Positions 7,351 through 7,872 of a stretch of 7,872 bases of DNA are shown here, piece by piece. Positions within the stretch are counted from its first letter, which is position 1, and every line of letters starts with the position of its first letter. A program made the position numbers and the translations under genes. Origin of the DNA: Chlamydiota bacterium (GTDB taxonomy: Bacteria; Auribacterota; UBA3054; B51-G9); the NCBI GenBank assembly GCA_003648225.1, contig QMOL01000133.1, forward strand, positions 1-7,872, given 5' to 3'. Below the pieces are notes generated by a model, which was given only the letters and a program-made list of their open reading frames with translations, was not told where the DNA came from and searched no databases.

Positions 7351-7596
7351 TCAACCATGACTAATAATTCGCCTAATACTTTCCGCACTCTTCTTTCGCT
7401 TCAATTCACGTTCACGATTAGTTGCAGCACTTCTGTCTTTATGTATTTCATAATACGGCATGTGCCATGGACCGCGGTTTCTTGTGGATTTAGTAAAGCC
7501 GGATTGATGTTCGTGGAATCTTCGTAAAATATTATCTGTGGAACCAATGTAAAATCTACCGCTTGACAAACTTTGAAGAATGTAAACAAAGTACAT
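7351..7596 (-). CDS. Solo GIY-YIG endonuclease domain protein
   Basis: The 81-residue protein is a single GIY-YIG nuclease domain of the UPF0213/UvrC-N-terminal-like type. The first motif is VYI (4-6, replacing GIY), the second is YIG (16-18), and R25/R26 with H28-H30 (RRFHEH) form the central helix. The C-terminal NRERELKRKKS (60-70) carries the glutamate of the active site. I chose the ATG at 7596 because MYFVYILQS is the usual N-terminus of the family; a longer frame from a TTG at 7662 would read through the tRNA tail and hairpins and is an artefact. The ATG lies 9 nt after the CCA of a tRNA-Pro-like tail, with no Shine-Dalgarno sequence. Small proteins of this family are widespread and mostly uncharacterised; a role in DNA cleavage, repair or mobility is inference. 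Confidence 0.88.
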   Translation of the reverse strand: MYFVYILQSLSSGRFYIGSTDNILRRFHEHQSGFTKSTRNRGPWHMPYYEIHKDRSAATNRERELKRKKSAESIRRIISHG

Positions 7597-7604
7597 GATA
7601 AAAA

Positions 7605-7668
7605 TGGTCGGAGTGAGAGGATTCGCCCGGCAAACGCCGGGCACCCGATGAATATCGGGCAAACCTCC
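7605..7668 (-). pseudogene. tRNA-Pro-like 3' tail with T-loop split by a twin hairpin, copy 1
   Basis: Read on the minus strand, GGAGG-TTT is followed by a 36-nt insert, then GAAT-CCTCT, CACTCCG, A and CCA. Removing the insert (7660-7625) gives a T-arm GGAGG-TTTGAAT-CCTCT with a 7-nt loop and 5-bp stem, joined to an acceptor strand typical of tRNA-Pro (the partner would be CGGAGTG). No D-arm, full anticodon arm or 5' acceptor strand is present in the window, so this is a fragment and not a functional tRNA. Confidence 0.65.
7625..7660. repeat. Twin 18-nt hairpin inside the tRNA T-loop, copy 1
   Basis: Two abutting 18-nt hairpins, each with a 7-bp stem and a 4-nt loop. On the plus strand they are GCCCGGC-AAAC-GCCGGGC (7625-7642) and ACCCGAT-GAAT-ATCGGGC (7643-7660, outer pair G-U on the minus strand). 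The element is exactly 36 nt and divides the T-loop between its third and fourth bases. It resembles REP-type repeats in form; no flanking GTAG tetranucleotide is seen. Confidence 0.8.
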
Positions 7669-7715
7669 GGCTTTCCCGAGACCCGCTTGCGGCGTGCTCG
7701 GGACGCTCTGCCGGA
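7666..7715. repeat. Long compound stem-loop beside the tRNA tail
   Basis: Three nested arms pair: TCCGGC (7666-7671) with GCCGGA (7710-7715), TCCCGAG (7674-7680) with CTCGGGA (7697-7703), and CCGC (7683-7686) with GCGG (7689-7692). The outer arm shares bases with the T-stem of the tRNA tail. No T-run follows on either strand that would make it a clear terminator. Copy 2 of the 86-bp repeat holds its first arm at the window edge. Confidence 0.6.
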
Positions 7716-7719
7716 AATT

Positions 7720-7782
7720 TTATTTTTCTATTAGTTTTCTGATGCTTACAGCACTTTTCTTTCACTTCAATTCGCGTTCACG
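7720..7782 (-). pseudogene. GIY-YIG endonuclease C-terminal remnant
   Basis: The frame from 7782 reads RERELK, a stop (TGA in place of an Arg codon), then KKSAVSIRKLIEK and a stop at 7720-7722. This aligns with RERELKRKKSAESIRRIISHG of the intact gene at 7351-7596. About 60 N-terminal codons are missing. The junction falls a few bases after the CCA of tRNA tail copy 2, where the intact unit has its ATG. It is an internally deleted relative of the intact gene, diverged in its sequence and not a fresh copy. Confidence 0.7.
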
Positions 7783-7786
7783 CTTT

Positions 7787-7872
7787 ATAAAAATGGTCGG
7801 AGTGAGAGGATTCGCCCGGCATACGCCGGGCACCCGATGAATATCGGGCAAACCTCCGGCTTTCCCGAGACC
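7787..7872 (-). repeat. 86-bp direct repeat, copy 2 (reaches the window edge)
   Basis: This is the second copy of the repeat at 7598-7683, offset by 189 bp, with one mismatch at 7822 in a hairpin loop. It continues to the last base of the window, so the true repeat may be longer. Confidence 0.95.
7794..7857 (-). pseudogene. tRNA-Pro-like 3' tail with T-loop split by a twin hairpin, copy 2
   Basis: It has the same structure as the tail at 7605-7668: T-arm halves GGAGG-TTT and GAAT-CCTCT separated by the hairpin pair at 7814-7849, then CACTCCG-A-CCA. The only change is in the hairpin loop (ATAC instead of AAAC), which leaves both stems intact. It stands just upstream of the deleted GIY-YIG remnant, as copy 1 stands upstream of the intact gene. 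Confidence 0.65.

Larger units (their letters stand above)
7598..7683 (-). repeat. 86-bp direct repeat, copy 1
   Basis: This copy matches 7787-7872 at 85 of 86 positions; the one difference is A at 7633 against T at 7822. It contains a tRNA-Pro-like 3' tail, the twin hairpin and the first part of a further stem-loop. Its left limit is sharp, because the next bases differ (GTACATG here, CGCTTT in copy 2). The right limit is unknown, since copy 2 is cut by the window edge. Confidence 0.95.

Noticed and set aside
7597..7662. Longer GIY-YIG protein from a TTG at 7662
   Set aside because: The extra 22 residues translate the tRNA tail and hairpin; homologous proteins start at MYFVYILQS.
7669..7703. 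CTCGGGA on the minus strand read as a tRNA-Pro (CGG) anticodon loop, making a fuller tRNA
   Set aside because: Only 5 nt separate it from the T-stem where about 10 are needed, and CTCGGGA pairs fully with TCCCGAG in a separate hairpin.
7598..7872. CRISPR array
   Set aside because: There are only two copies, 86 bp long and 189 bp apart, and the spacing holds a gene remnant and stem-loop instead of short unique spacers.

Overview
The window is AT-rich bacterial DNA in which every recognisable protein gene lies on the minus strand. It resembles a contig from an uncultured Gram-negative bacterium. The evidence is a lipoprotein with a HEAT array, a secreted GH31 glycosidase carrying a PA14 domain, a bacterial-type AsnRS and few Shine-Dalgarno sequences. 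A PVC- or Omnitrophota-like lineage is possible, but the sequence does not decide it.

Layout from right to left, which is the direction of transcription. (1) 7872-7300 is an accessory patch. It holds two copies of an 86-bp repeat (85/86 identical), each containing the 3' end of a tRNA-Pro-like gene whose T-loop is split by two back-to-back 18-nt GC hairpins. It also holds an intact solo GIY-YIG endonuclease gene starting 9 nt after one tRNA tail, a deleted GIY-YIG remnant after the other tail, and a third degenerate tRNA tail on the far side of the intact gene. (2) 7152-3976 is a housekeeping run, probably one transcript: a near-consensus sigma70 promoter, asnS, cysC (APS kinase) and a HEAT-repeat lipoprotein. 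(3) 3975-3083 is a decay zone: a GNAT acetyltransferase pseudogene broken by frameshifts and apparently interrupted by hairpins of the same family as those on the right, then a small ORF of unknown function. (4) 3082-431 is a secreted GH31 alpha-glycosidase with a PA14 domain placed just after the catalytic barrel. (5) 430-145 holds an unrecognised short ORF, possibly frameshifted. (6) 144-1 is the first 48 codons of an MBL-fold (beta-CASP type) hydrolase cut by the window edge.

The conserved genes are ordinary: Asn-tRNA charging, PAPS synthesis, an envelope scaffold protein and glycan breakdown outside the cytoplasm. The most unusual part is the right end. Modular units of [tRNA-Pro 3' tail + twin hairpin + GIY-YIG gene] occur in tandem there, and the same hairpin module is found some 3.8 kb away inside the broken acetyltransferase gene. 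This suggests a mobile or spreading hairpin family and a GIY-YIG gene tied to tRNA 3' ends. The parts are visible in the sequence; mobility is inference.
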